A DNA stretch of 34,779 nt from a virus, in IMG/VR virus record IMGVR_UViG_3300042876_000337, positions 1-34,779 of that record; one strand, written 5' to 3'. The notes under the pieces are model-generated. The model saw only the letters and a list, made by a program, of their open reading frames with translations. It was not told the DNA's origin and ran no database searches. Position numbers and translations under genes: made by a program. Shown here piece after piece: positions 8,323 to 16,361 of the stretch; position 1 is the stretch's first letter, and each line of letters opens with the position of its first letter.

Positions 8323-8805
8323 TTAGTCCACCACCGCGAGAATTACTTTAAACACTTCCTCGCTGATCGGCACGTACGCGTTCCGCGCCACCAGCACCCC
8401 GTACAGCGAACCATCGGAGGCCTTCACCTCGAACGGGATCGCCGTCGTGTCGCTGCGCTGCACATGATTCCCGCTCGCCAGCCCCACGTACGTGTAACTC
8501 AGTGGGATCACGCCCAGGAACCCAGCTGCCAGCTCCGCGTCCGTCACCGCCCAGGCCGTGTTATCCGCCGCCGCAGTCGGCGCCGTATCGAACATCCACA
8601 GCTCCAAACTCGGCAGCGTCGCCGGCGCCGCGCTGTCCACCACCTGCGCCCCCAGAATCAGCCCCTTATTCACATCGTCCCCGTTCGGATCCCGCGCATT
8701 GAAAAACGTGATCACCTGGCTCGCCGCCGTCCCGATCACATCCCCCGCCGCGTACGTCGTCGTATCCGCCGGCCGCTTGATGCTTCCCGTCAACGCTCGT
8801 CTCAT
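8323..8805 (-). CDS. Putative capsid decoration / head protein
   Basis: 160 aa with a good ribosome binding site (GAGAGGAAGG). A beta-rich, Ala/Asp-rich sequence with DTTTYAAGDVIGTA near the N-terminus, LELWMFDTAPT in the middle and LVARNAYVPISEEVFKVIL at the end. The last block looks like a conserved trimer or capsid-contact segment. The gene lies immediately downstream of the coat gene, the common place for decoration or head-stabilising proteins. I do not recognise a named family; the role is inferred from position. Confidence 0.5.
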   Translation of the reverse strand: MRRALTGSIKRPADTTTYAAGDVIGTAASQVITFFNARDPNGDDVNKGLILGAQVVDSAAPATLPSLELWMFDTAPTAAADNTAWAVTDAELAAGFLGVIPLSYTYVGLASGNHVQRSDTTAIPFEVKASDGSLYGVLVARNAYVPISEEVFKVILAVVD

Positions 8806-8821
8806 TCTGCCCTTCCTCTCT

Positions 8822-8880
8822 GATCCCCCTCCCCGCCAGGGGAGGGGGATCTCTCTTCTCTAGCCCTGGGCTTTAGCCCA
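8822..8880. repeat. Two intergenic hairpins, the second overlapping the coat gene stop
   Basis: GATCCCCCTCCCC-gcca-GGGGAGGGGGATC (8822-8851) is a 13-bp perfect stem. TGGGCTTTAGCCCA (8867-8880) has the CTTWAG-type core and overlaps the last codons and stop of the coat gene: its arm encodes the terminal Leu-Gly-stop. They may limit mRNA decay at the 3' end of the most highly expressed gene. Confidence 0.75.
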
Positions 8881-10018
8881 AGAGCGTCGCGATGTGCTCC
8901 GACTTCACCGCCGAATAACCCCAGGCGATCGCCACTTCCCAGGCCACCTGGCGGTACTGGCGGTACATCCGCAGCTCGAAGGCCAGGCCCGACACGGGAT
9001 CCACCAGCATCGTCGCGTCGTCAGCCGCGTCCCCTTCTTCCGGCACCGCCGGCGCGCGCGTCGCCAGCCAGATCGCGTTGCGATGGAAGGCGAAGTTACC
9101 GGTGTAAGCGTTGCCGATGCTCACGGGGTCGTTGTTGACCCAGGCCACCTTGTTGCCCGGCTTGTTGATCGTCACCGCGGTCGTGGTCCCGTCGGCCGGG
9201 ATCACGTACTTGTTCGTGTCGCGGCTGGTCTTGGTGTTGGTCAGGATATCGCCGGCCAGGATCGTGTTCGACCCGGTATCAAGCACGAACGAAGTACTGC
9301 CCACCGCGTAGCCCGCGGTCAGGTTCAGCAGATACCCCGTCCCGGTGCCTTTGGTATGCTGGCTGATACCGCCGCTTTGGAAAATGTTGAAGCCGCCAAA
9401 CTGGGCCACCATTCCGCGCGTCAGCAGGTCCGAGCCGCCCTGGTACAGGTTGCTCTGCTTCGCCCGCAGATTGTTCATACTGGCGTTACTCAGCACCAGC
9501 TGCCGGTCGGTTTTCGGGCAGCCGTTGTCGTCCAGGATCAGCGCCACCCCGGCCGAATCCGACAGATCGCCGGCCGTCCCGAAGGGAGTGGTTCCCGCGG
9601 TCCCGTAAGCCCGCGAAGCGCCTTTCTTGGCCGCGGTGAACAGGTCGACCTCGATCAGGTTCACCAGCGTGCGCATCGACTGCGCGATCACGTCCCGCAG
9701 GAAAGTGTTTTTTGCGCTGGTCTGCCCCAGGCCCTTGCTGTTCTCGCCGGTCAGGTAGAACGGCACCGCCTTGCTCTTGCTGATCGTCACCGTGGTCCCC
9801 GGCGCGCTGGTGTCCACCGTGGTCGGCCCGTAAGCCGCCGGCGCGGTATCAACCGCATCGCGCGCGCCCACCACCGGGAAGGTGATCGACTGACCCACAG
9901 CGGCGCGTTCGGCGCTCGAATCGCGGGCTACCGCCGGGATAAACCCGACGTTTTCGCGCGACACAATATCCAGCGCTTCGATAGCGGCCGGAATAAGACT
10001 CGTCAAAGTGTTAGCCAT
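8873..10018 (-). CDS. Major capsid protein, P22 coat (gp5)-like, HK97 fold
   Basis: 381 aa, ATG behind GAGGAG. The opening [20 protein letters not shown] and the following GFIPAV are characteristic of the P22-type coat protein family. Other family-like features are [12 protein letters not shown], the helical spine region with [16 protein letters not shown], an inserted beta domain (about residues 215-310: [23 protein letters not shown]) and the C-terminal [13 protein letters not shown] followed by [16 protein letters not shown]. It forms the icosahedral shell. It sits after the protease and the scaffold candidate, in the order expected for head assembly. Confidence 0.88.
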   Translation of the reverse strand: MANTLTSLIPAAIEALDIVSRENVGFIPAVARDSSAERAAVGQSITFPVVGARDAVDTAPAAYGPTTVDTSAPGTTVTISKSKAVPFYLTGENSKGLGQTSAKNTFLRDVIAQSMRTLVNLIEVDLFTAAKKGASRAYGTAGTTPFGTAGDLSDSAGVALILDDNGCPKTDRQLVLSNASMNNLRAKQSNLYQGGSDLLTRGMVAQFGGFNIFQSGGISQHTKGTGTGYLLNLTAGYAVGSTSFVLDTGSNTILAGDILTNTKTSRDTNKYVIPADGTTTAVTINKPGNKVAWVNNDPVSIGNAYTGNFAFHRNAIWLATRAPAVPEEGDAADDATMLVDPVSGLAFELRMYRQYRQVAWEVAIAWGYSAVKSEHIATLLG

Positions 10019-10059
10019 TTCAAACTCCTCAAAAAACCAAACATGATTTCAATCCCGTC

Positions 10060-10079
10060 GGGCGGGAACGCCCCGCCCG
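10060..10079. repeat. GC hairpin between scaffold candidate and coat gene
   Basis: GGGCGGG-aacg-CCCCGCCC gives a compact stem with a four-base loop upstream of the coat gene ribosome binding site (10023-10034). No T-tract follows, so it is a mRNA hairpin or repeat rather than a terminator. Confidence 0.6.
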
Positions 10080-10105
10080 TCCGGCCTGCCCCCAGTAGAG
10101 GGGGA

Positions 10106-10465
10106 CTACTCACCGATCTGACCGCCGGCCTTGAAAAACGCGTGGCGCTCGGCAAAGGGCATCGCCTCGTACTCAGCCCGGGTGATCGCCTTCTTCCCGC
10201 CCCCCGCCGTCTCCGCCGCCGTCTCATCCACCGGCACAAACTTGGCCGCGTGCTCGCTGGTGACAGCGGCCGACTGCATCGACTGGTACAGCTTCAGCGC
10301 TTCCTCAGCCTGGGCCTGCGCGGCGTCCAGCGCCTCGCGTTTGGCCATCGCCTCGGCCACGCCTTCCGGAGTACCCAGGGTGAAGGCCGCGTCGATCTCA
10401 CTCGCCACCCGCAGCACCTCACCCTGCGCCGCCTGAGCGGCGTCATAATACGGTTTGAGGTTCAT
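10106..10465 (-). CDS. Putative scaffolding / head assembly protein
   Basis: 119 aa from the ATG at 10463-10465, with the ribosome binding site GGAAAGGA inside the end of the protease gene. The first 70 residues are Ala/Glu/Gln-rich helix with coiled-coil character (AAQAAQGEVLRVASEIDAA, AQAEEALKLYQSMQ). The C-terminus ITRAEYEAMPFAERHAFFK resembles the short C-terminal motif of small phage scaffold or capsid-chaperone proteins. Its position between the ClpP-like protease and the coat gene is that of a scaffold. Inferred from composition and position. Confidence 0.5.
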   Translation of the reverse strand: MNLKPYYDAAQAAQGEVLRVASEIDAAFTLGTPEGVAEAMAKREALDAAQAQAEEALKLYQSMQSAAVTSEHAAKFVPVDETAAETAGGGKKAITRAEYEAMPFAERHAFFKAGGQIGE

Positions 10466-10467
10466 AA

Positions 10468-11286
10468 TCAATCCTTTCCCAAAATGACGTTTACCCGCGC
10501 GCGCAGCTCCTCAACCGCCCGCCCGGCCTCGTTATCAGCCTCCTCGGCTGCCATAACCTCATCTCCACTCTGACCCTCTTCCTCCTTCTGACCCTCTCCC
10601 CCTGGGAGAGGGAAGGGTGAGGGCTCCTCATTCGTGTCCATTCGTGTGAATTCGTGGAAAATCTCTTCCGGCGCGTTGCGATAATTCAAGAACATCGCCC
10701 GCGCCGCCTTCCCCATCCGCGGCTTCTCCCCGCCGCTCACCACCTCGTCCACGAACCCGGCTTCCTTCGCCTGCTCCGCTGTAAACCAGGTCTCCGCGCT
10801 CATCATCTCCGCCAGTTCCTCCCGGCCCCTCCCGGTCTTCTCCTGGTACCCGTTGATGATGCTCTCCTTCACCTGCTTCAGCATCTCCACGATCTTCTCC
10901 ATCTCCGCGATCGTCCCCCACGCGATCGTGCTCGGATCGTGGACCATGAACATCGCCGTCGACCGCATCCGCACCGTCTTCGCCCCGCTCACCACCACCG
11001 TCGCCGCGCTGGCCGCCAGGCCCAGGATATCCGCCGTCACCTTGCCCGGATAGTCTTGCAGAATCCCGCGGATCGTAGCCGCCGCGAACACCTCGCCGCC
11101 CGGGCTGTTCACCTTGATCGTCACCGGCCCGCCCTTTCCGGCCGCGTACAGCTCATCCTTGAACTCCCGCGGCGTGATCTCGTCTCCCAGCCAGCTCGTC
11201 TCGCTGATCGGCCCGAAAAACTCCACCTCCGCCTCCCCCGTCTCCGTCTTCGCCGCGTCCACAATCCGCCAAAACTTCTCACCCAT
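10468..11286 (-). CDS. ClpP-like head maturation protease (S14/S49 type)
   Basis: 272 aa from the ATG at 11286, preferred over a GTG nine bases upstream because of spacing from GGGAG. ClpP-fold landmarks are clear: VNSPGGEVFAA (about 59-69), the nucleophile block LGLAASAATVVVSGA with Ser93, His116 in FMVHDPST, and ETWFTAEQAKEAGFVDEV, where the third catalytic position seems to be Glu165 or a nearby acidic residue. It would process scaffold or coat during head maturation. After the catalytic domain the sequence IFHEFTRMDTNEE and PSPFPLPGGEG is a direct translation of intergenic-type repeats (10592-10668), followed by a charged helical tail. Confidence 0.82.
   Translation of the reverse strand: MGEKFWRIVDAAKTETGEAEVEFFGPISETSWLGDEITPREFKDELYAAGKGGPVTIKVNSPGGEVFAAATIRGILQDYPGKVTADILGLAASAATVVVSGAKTVRMRSTAMFMVHDPSTIAWGTIAEMEKIVEMLKQVKESIINGYQEKTGRGREELAEMMSAETWFTAEQAKEAGFVDEVVSGGEKPRMGKAARAMFLNYRNAPEEIFHEFTRMDTNEEPSPFPLPGGEGQKEEEGQSGDEVMAAEEADNEAGRAVEELRARVNVILGKD
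10592..10668. repeat. Repeat cluster inside the protease coding sequence
   Basis: CCCTCTCCC-cct-GGGAGAGGG (10592-10612) and three ATTCGTG units at 10-base steps (10630-10656, ending in GGAAAATCTCTT) lie in frame within the protease gene. They encode a linker between the ClpP domain and the C-terminal tail. The same elements occur between genes elsewhere. Confidence 0.8.
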
Positions 11287-11291
11287 CTCTC

Positions 11292-11924
11292 TCACTCCCT
11301 TCCCATTCGCGTCAATTCGCGTCCATTCGCGGAAAATCTCTTCTCTTCCATTCGTGAAAATTCGTGTGTATTCGTGGACAAATTCTCTTCATACAGTGGA
11401 AAGATCCTCCCCAGCGGACCGCTCATCACCCGCAGCCGCTCCACGTGCGGCAGCAAATGCCGCCCCTCCTCCGTCCACGGCCGCGTGTAATGCTCCAGCG
11501 GATAGTGGAACGCCGGGCAATCCCAGTCCGACTCGTGGAAGTACGTCCGCGCCCCTTGATAGCAGTCCATCCCGCACAGGATCACCGGATCGCACCCCAT
11601 CCACAGCCCCAGCCACGCCGCCGTATTGCTCGACAGAAACCCCGTCCACACCGGCACATCAAACACCACATCACTCGACCCGTGCGGGCTCACCCGCAGC
11701 GTACCCAGCTCGCATACCGCTTGCATCAGCCGCGGATCTTCCTTCGGGTCGTCGTTATAGACCATGAAATCGCACGGCGTCAGCTTGAACGCGTGATAGT
11801 TCACCGCGATTCGCACCGCCCCCGCCGGCACGCGCTTCAGATCCTCCGGCAGGCTGGGCCCTCCGCCCAACACCACCGCCGGCCGCCCCGCGAATCGGTC
11901 CTGCAGCTCGCTCATCAAAATCAT
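11292..11924 (-). CDS. DUF115 / MptE-like (Maf-type) sugar-associated protein
   Basis: 210 aa, overlapping the preceding gene by ATGA. Residues 15-26 read AVVLGGGPSLP, the nucleotide-binding signature of the DUF115/MptE-like family, followed by VRIAVNYHAFKL and FMVYNDDPKED, and later VILCGMDCYQGA, all typical of the fold. Relatives include pterin pyrophosphokinase MptE and the flagellin glycosylation factor Maf, so a nucleotide-sugar or glycan role is plausible. The true domain seems to end near residue 180. The last 30 residues (LSTNTHEFSRMEEK and after) are translated phased repeat. It forms a pair with the methyltransferase upstream, between portal and protease. Confidence 0.65.
   Translation of the reverse strand: MILMSELQDRFAGRPAVVLGGGPSLPEDLKRVPAGAVRIAVNYHAFKLTPCDFMVYNDDPKEDPRLMQAVCELGTLRVSPHGSSDVVFDVPVWTGFLSSNTAAWLGLWMGCDPVILCGMDCYQGARTYFHESDWDCPAFHYPLEHYTRPWTEEGRHLLPHVERLRVMSGPLGRIFPLYEENLSTNTHEFSRMEEKRFSANGRELTRMGRE
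11305..11391. repeat. Six phased ATTCGYG units encoding the C-terminus of the DUF115 protein
   Basis: Two triplets of ATTCGYG at 10-base steps (11305-11331 and 11350-11376), the first with CG and the second with TG, joined by GGAAAATCTCTTCTCTTCC. The array is the same double-triplet type as at 7194-7273, but here it lies inside the 3' end of a coding sequence. Confidence 0.85.
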
Positions 11925-12385
11925 TCAGCCCTCTTTTCCAGAACCACGTTCACCTGGCCGCACGGATCCGCGCGCAGGCTGACAATCCGCCACGGCCGCG
12001 GGCTGTACGTCGCGTATCGCCCAAAATCCGGGTCAAAATTACCAAACGTCACCTCCGTGCACGGGTTGCAGTGCGTTGGATCATTCCAAAAATCAGGATT
12101 CAGCGCGTGCGGCGTCTCGATATCAACCCGCCCGCCGACCCGCATCACCCGCCAGCACTCATCCATAAACTCCAGGAACGGCCGGCGCATGCCCTTATCC
12201 GTCACCGCTGCCGGCGGAATGTGCTCAACGATATGCCAGGCCTTCGCCTCTTCAACGCTCCCCGACTCAACCGGCCACGGCATCACCGTCAGATCGTGCA
12301 CGATATCCACGCCCTCGATCGCCTGGATATCCATCCCGACCCACCCAGCGTCCTTATGCCTGCCGCACCCGATATCTAACCGCAT
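11921..12385 (-). CDS. Class I SAM-dependent methyltransferase
   Basis: 154 aa from the ATG at 12385, placed 6-7 bases behind GGGAG. Motif I LDIGCG is at residues 3-8, followed by WVGMDIQ (acidic loop Asp), DIVHDL.VMPWP (motif II region), HIVEHI and FMDECWRVMRVGGRVDIETPH (motif III region), then NDPTHCNP. The 'PWP...S.....HI.EHI' and 'DPTH' pattern matches small Methyltransf_11-type enzymes often found with sugar or glycan genes. The substrate cannot be read. Start and stop overlap its neighbours, so it is fully embedded in the late operon between portal and the DUF115 gene. Confidence 0.75.
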   Translation of the reverse strand: MRLDIGCGRHKDAGWVGMDIQAIEGVDIVHDLTVMPWPVESGSVEEAKAWHIVEHIPPAAVTDKGMRRPFLEFMDECWRVMRVGGRVDIETPHALNPDFWNDPTHCNPCTEVTFGNFDPDFGRYATYSPRPWRIVSLRADPCGQVNVVLEKRAE

Positions 12386-12386
12386 A

Positions 12387-13652
12387 TCAAACTCCCTGCC
12401 CGCTGGCCCCGGCTCCATCCCCACTCGTCCCGGACTTTAGTCCGGGGTTACTCTCAATACTTCCATCCGCCAAAATCCGCCCATAGCTCGACTGCATGTA
12501 ATGCGCGTCTCCCCCTGGGTACCCGTTCATATCCTCGATCCCCAGCGCGTCGTTCGGCGTGTAAATCCCCGCCTGGATCCTCTTCACCATCACCTCCGTC
12601 CGCGTCTTCGCGTCCGTCTGTAAAATCGAATCGCGGTTGAACTTCAAATACTGGAACGCCTGGTCCCGCTCAGGGATCCACTTCAACCCCGCGGCCTGCT
12701 CCCACTGCAGCAGAAACGGGTTTAGCGTGCTCTTCAAATAATCCAGGTCCTGCTGCTCGTTCGATTCGTACGACTGTTTTCCCATGTTCAGCTTATACAG
12801 CGGGATCCCGAAGAAGTTCGCCAGCTCAGCGTCCGTCAGTTGCACCCCCTCCAGGAACTGTGCGTCCGCCGGCGTCAGCGTGATCGTCTCGAACTTGCTC
12901 ACCCGGTTGTCGAACACCGCCACCCCGTTCCCGGCCGCCTCGATAAACGACTTCCGCGCCAGTTCGCGCGCTTCGGCCTTCAGTTCCGTGTTGGTGTTCA
13001 TCCATAGCAGCGCCGTCGGCAACAGGCCGCCACCAAAGATCTTATCCTGCGTCTCGTGCGACCCCATCTGCCGCCCCAGCGTTTCCCGCGCGTACGTGAT
13101 CACGCTCCGCCCGCACAGCCCGTCCGCCGAATTGATCATCAAATGCACCACTTCCGCGTCCGGGATGCTGTCCGTCGTCCCGTTCGGGAACCGCGTCTCA
13201 TACCATTTATTCCCTTGCTTATCCATCGTCGGATAAGTCCGGTCTGCCGGCAGAATGTACAGCTCTGGATAGATGCTCAGCGGTTTCCACACGTACGCGT
13301 TTCCCCAGAACAGCAGCCAGTTGATCACCGTCTTCTTGAAAACGAACGGCACCATCCACCGGTTAGGCTGCTTCTCGATCAAATACGCCGTGTTTCGCGT
13401 CACCGCGTCCGGGTACACCCGCCGCACCTTGTCCTGGAACCGGCTGAACTGCTGCAGCGGCATCCCCGCGATATCGTCGCTGATAATGTTCCCGCAGCGA
13501 TAAGCCGTCGCCACTGTCTTCGCCGTTTCCGCGGAAACGACCCGTTTCGTGTTCGTCGAACGCAAGAAATTGAATAATTCCGGCCGGCCCGGCGTCATCC
13601 GCGCCGCCTCCGGCACTGCCGGCGCCTCATTGAATATTCTGCTCACGATCAT
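12387..13652 (-). CDS. Portal protein (HK97 family)
   Basis: 421 aa, start overlapping the small membrane gene by ATGA. Characteristic blocks are VATAYRCGNIISDDIAGMPL near residue 50, NWLLFWGNAYVWK, a central FIEAAGNGVAVFDN, and the wing/crown block MGKQSYESNEQQDLDYLKST leading to LNPFLLQWEQ. These are typical of HK97-type portals, which form the dodecameric DNA-entry ring and dock the terminase. The C-terminus (NPGLKSGTSG) is encoded partly by a CTTWAG-core palindrome. The length is normal for the family. Confidence 0.9.
   Translation of the reverse strand: MIVSRIFNEAPAVPEAARMTPGRPELFNFLRSTNTKRVVSAETAKTVATAYRCGNIISDDIAGMPLQQFSRFQDKVRRVYPDAVTRNTAYLIEKQPNRWMVPFVFKKTVINWLLFWGNAYVWKPLSIYPELYILPADRTYPTMDKQGNKWYETRFPNGTTDSIPDAEVVHLMINSADGLCGRSVITYARETLGRQMGSHETQDKIFGGGLLPTALLWMNTNTELKAEARELARKSFIEAAGNGVAVFDNRVSKFETITLTPADAQFLEGVQLTDAELANFFGIPLYKLNMGKQSYESNEQQDLDYLKSTLNPFLLQWEQAAGLKWIPERDQAFQYLKFNRDSILQTDAKTRTEVMVKRIQAGIYTPNDALGIEDMNGYPGGDAHYMQSSYGRILADGSIESNPGLKSGTSGDGAGASGQGV
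12429..12446. repeat. CTTWAG-core palindrome inside the portal 3' end
   Basis: CCCGGACT-TT-AGTCCGGG, an 8-bp perfect stem. It lies in the last codons of the portal gene and is nearly identical to the palindrome at 8301-8320. Confidence 0.85.
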
Positions 13653-13819
13653 CGCTTCCTGCCTCCCATCCCTACCGCGATCCCTGCCGCGATCAGAAAA
13701 ACCCCGCCGGCGAACAGCGCGCCTTCGACAGACCAGCGCAGATAAGCCCCGTAAACCAAGCAGGCCGCCCCCGCCAGGATCAAAACGTCATCAGCGTGCC
13801 GCTCGATCAATCTCCTCAT
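13649..13819 (-). CDS. Small two-helix membrane protein between terminase and portal
   Basis: 56 aa. The ATG (13817-13819) overlaps the terminase TGA and the TGA (13649-13651) overlaps the portal ATG, each as ATGA, so it is certainly translated as part of the chain. Two hydrophobic helices are evident: VLILAGAACLVYGAYL (about 12-28) and ALFAGGVFLIAAGIAVG (about 34-50), with basic ends (MRRLIERH, GGRKR). Small membrane proteins are common beside phage portal genes. The function is unknown; a second holin, or a protein for membrane-associated prohead assembly, are possibilities. Confidence 0.75.
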   Translation of the reverse strand: MRRLIERHADDVLILAGAACLVYGAYLRWSVEGALFAGGVFLIAAGIAVGMGGRKR

Positions 13820-15459
13820 CAAAACCTCATCTCTCCACTCATCAGCGCCTCGTTCAGATCTCCCGCGTTCCCGACTCCGCTCGCCAGCGCGTCACACCGC
13901 GCCTGCCAGCTCAACACCCCCGCCATCGCCGCGTCGATCTTGAACACCGAATCGGACCGCTCCTTGTAGATCAGCCACAGCGGATCGCCCTCTTCCGTCA
14001 CGATATTCAGCGTCTTGCGCACCGCGTTCCCATAATGCCGCGCCAGGTCCGCGTTCCCGTCGTGGTGCACCTCCCCCGCCTGGATCGCGTTGCGGAAACC
14101 CCGCAGCGCGTACCCCATCGCCTTCTGCCGGTTCGTCCACCACGCCACCACCCGCTCCTGCCCGTAGCGTCCCGCCCACGTCGCCACCTGCGTCTCCCAG
14201 TAGGGCGGATCGCAGTACATCCTCCACACATTCCACGTCTCGAAGGCCAGCGCCACCCGCGCGTCGATCTCCTCGTCCGGCGCCTCCCACTCCTCCGCCT
14301 CGCGCGAATCGAGCACCGTCGGCTTCTCCCACAGGCCCAGCAGGAACTGCGTCCCTGACTCCAAATGTGTCCCCACCAATGCCACCGAGTCGCGCCACCG
14401 CGCCCCATCGAAACCCAGCGTGATCGTCTCCCCCTCAGGAGCGCGGAAACCGGGCACCGCCAGCCCCTGCCAGGCCTCGTAATCAAACGCGCGCTCGCTC
14501 GCCCGCACCGGCCGGTTCAGCCATACCCGCTCCAGGTATGCCCGGTCCGCCGTCGGGTCCTCCCACTGCTGGCAGATCGCGTCGATATCGCTCCACGCCG
14601 CCACCGCCGGCCCGCTCGCCTCCAGCACCGCCGCCTTCACCCCCTCCGCCGTCTTCAGGTCGTGCCCATCGCTCGCTTGTCTATGGAAGAAAAACAGCCG
14701 CGGGTCCGTGATCTTCCCCTCGTCCACCTGCCGCGCATAGCTCATCGTGTCTTCCGCCACGGACCCCTCGCCCGGGCTGTAACTCGTCGTCACCTCCAGC
14801 ATCCACGCGTCCGCCGCCTTGCGCTTCGGCATATTGGCCAGCATCGTCCTGTGCGCCGCCTTCAGCCTGGGCAGGTTCCACCGGTGCGTCTCGTCGCACA
14901 CCTGGAATGTCGTCCGCGCCCCGTCGCGCGAGTCCGGGCTGCTGGCCAGGCTCACCGCCTTGCCGTCCCCGTTGATCCGCATGATCCGCTCGATCCCGAT
15001 ATCAAAATCCTCGGCCACCGCCGAATACATCAGGATCACCCGCAGCGCCCCGAAGGCCAGCTCGTCGCTCTGCTCCTCCGTGTACGCCACCAGCGGGATA
15101 TACGGGTCGGTAACCCCGCGCCCAACCGGATCCCCGCGCGCGTCAAACCCATCGCAGCGCACCGGCCCCTCCGGGTGCAGCTCCGCCGCCGCGATCATCG
15201 CCGCAAACTCCGTCTTCGCGCACCCCTTGCGGATGGACAACGCCACCCGCTTGAACCGCCGCCTGCCCGCCTGGGGATGCCCCTGCGGGAAAACCTCATA
15301 CATCCGGTAAACCAGCGCGCGCTTCTCCTGGTCCAGGTGCACCGGCTGCCCGCGCAGATCGCCCGGCCCGTAGACCAGGTTCTCCTCGATCCACGCGCAA
15401 ACCTGCCCCCCCAGGCTCGGGTACGCCTTCTCATCCCGCGGCACCATCAGCACGCTCAT
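13819..15459 (-). CDS. Terminase large subunit
   Basis: 546 aa from the ATG at 15459, which overlaps the small subunit TGA. The frame is open upstream only through the overlap. ATPase domain: Walker A-like RKGCAKT (residues 77-83) and Walker B with VCDETH (Asp189-Glu190). The C-terminal nuclease domain has LGFDGARWRDSVALVG (first acidic residue), CDPPYWETQVATWAG and a conserved late block GNADLARHYGNAV. This layout is that of Terminase_1-type proteins of cos siphophages and pairs with the HNH protein nearby. The motor cuts concatemers and pumps DNA through the portal. Confidence 0.9.
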   Translation of the reverse strand: MSVLMVPRDEKAYPSLGGQVCAWIEENLVYGPGDLRGQPVHLDQEKRALVYRMYEVFPQGHPQAGRRRFKRVALSIRKGCAKTEFAAMIAAAELHPEGPVRCDGFDARGDPVGRGVTDPYIPLVAYTEEQSDELAFGALRVILMYSAVAEDFDIGIERIMRINGDGKAVSLASSPDSRDGARTTFQVCDETHRWNLPRLKAAHRTMLANMPKRKAADAWMLEVTTSYSPGEGSVAEDTMSYARQVDEGKITDPRLFFFHRQASDGHDLKTAEGVKAAVLEASGPAVAAWSDIDAICQQWEDPTADRAYLERVWLNRPVRASERAFDYEAWQGLAVPGFRAPEGETITLGFDGARWRDSVALVGTHLESGTQFLLGLWEKPTVLDSREAEEWEAPDEEIDARVALAFETWNVWRMYCDPPYWETQVATWAGRYGQERVVAWWTNRQKAMGYALRGFRNAIQAGEVHHDGNADLARHYGNAVRKTLNIVTEEGDPLWLIYKERSDSVFKIDAAMAGVLSWQARCDALASGVGNAGDLNEALMSGEMRF

Positions 15460-15944
15460 CCGTCCAGCACTCCTCTCGGATCCACAAACGCCCCATCGAT
15501 CGGCGTCGCCCGCTTCACCCGGTTCTCCTCGTGGCGGTCCTTCGCCTCCTCCGCCTGCACCACCGTCCACTCCAGCCGGCGCCGGCTCAGCGGCGTCAGC
15601 CCAAACTCACGCTCCAGCATGCGGATCTCCGTCGCCACCGCCAGGCTGCCCTTCTTCCAAAACTGGTCCACCAGGTACACCAGCCGGAACAGCGCTGGCT
15701 CGTCCGCCCGCACAAACTCCGCCGTCATCGGCGAGTGCCACACCAGCTCCCAGAACTGCCGCGCCATCGGGTGCCACTCCTCCGTCACCTGGACCAGCTC
15801 CCCCTTCACCTTCTTCGTCCGCGTCAGTGGCGGCAGGCTGGGCGCGCGCATCCTCGGTGCCTCCGCCGCAAGCAGCATCGCCCGTGTGGAAGTCTTGTTC
15901 CTCCGCTGGCGCAGCGCTGGATCCTTCGGCATCGGCCCTGGCAT
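15456..15944 (-). CDS. Terminase small subunit
   Basis: 162 aa from the ATG at 15942-15944; a TTG five codons upstream is less likely. The opening MPGPMPKDPALRQRRNK is the typical start of small terminases paired with this large subunit class. A helical region follows (PMARQFWELVWHSPM, FRLVYLVDQFWKKG, LEREFGLTPLSRRRLEW) that fits an oligomeric DNA-binding protein. It recognises the packaging site. It directly precedes the large subunit with an ATGA overlap. Confidence 0.8.
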   Translation of the reverse strand: MPGPMPKDPALRQRRNKTSTRAMLLAAEAPRMRAPSLPPLTRTKKVKGELVQVTEEWHPMARQFWELVWHSPMTAEFVRADEPALFRLVYLVDQFWKKGSLAVATEIRMLEREFGLTPLSRRRLEWTVVQAEEAKDRHEENRVKRATPIDGAFVDPRGVLDG

Positions 15945-16019
15945 TTTTTTAAACCCCAAACCCGTACATCAAAAAATCAAACCCCCGCGCGGTATCGAGG
16001 CCAAAGTTGAAAAGTTTTT

Positions 16020-16361
16020 TCATACCCCTCCCCTCGATGCGAATCGTGAGTCTTGAGTCGCGGTCTTGCGCGAATGGCAGGCATGACACAGCGCCTGCAG
16101 GTTGCTCGCGTCATCCGTCCCACCCCTGCGCCTGGGTACAATGTGATCCGTGTGCCTGGCAGGCTGGCCGCACTTGCACACAGGATGCGCAGCGAGGAAT
16201 GCCTGGCTGATCTTGCGCCACGCCGGACCATAACCACGCTCGACCGACGTGCCGCGCTCGCGATCCAATTGCTGCGCATGCCGCGCGCACATCGACCCAC
16301 GCGTGATCAGGGCTGGGCACCCCGGATAACCGCAAGGCCTGGCCGCGCGCGCTGGGCTCAT
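16020..16361 (-). CDS. HNH endonuclease associated with packaging
   Basis: 113 aa from the ATG at 16361, overlapping the upstream gene as ATGA. The beta-beta-alpha metal motif is complete: DHIVPRRRGGTDDASNLQAL with His73 and Asn87, then CHACHSRK with His96. Cys62/Cys64 and Cys92/Cys95 probably form a structural zinc site. In HK97-type phages an HNH protein encoded beside the terminase is required for cos cleavage and packaging, and the location here (just before the small subunit) is the same. It is a plain HNH protein without RuvC parts, so it is not IscB. Confidence 0.88.
   Translation of the reverse strand: MSPARAARPCGYPGCPALITRGSMCARHAQQLDRERGTSVERGYGPAWRKISQAFLAAHPVCKCGQPARHTDHIVPRRRGGTDDASNLQALCHACHSRKTATQDSRFASRGGV

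Noticed and set aside
16020-16361. The HNH protein as an IscB nuclease for the structured RNA
   Set aside because: Only a single HNH module of 113 aa with zinc cysteines; no RuvC motifs, bridge helix or PLMP domain, and it lies in the packaging module.
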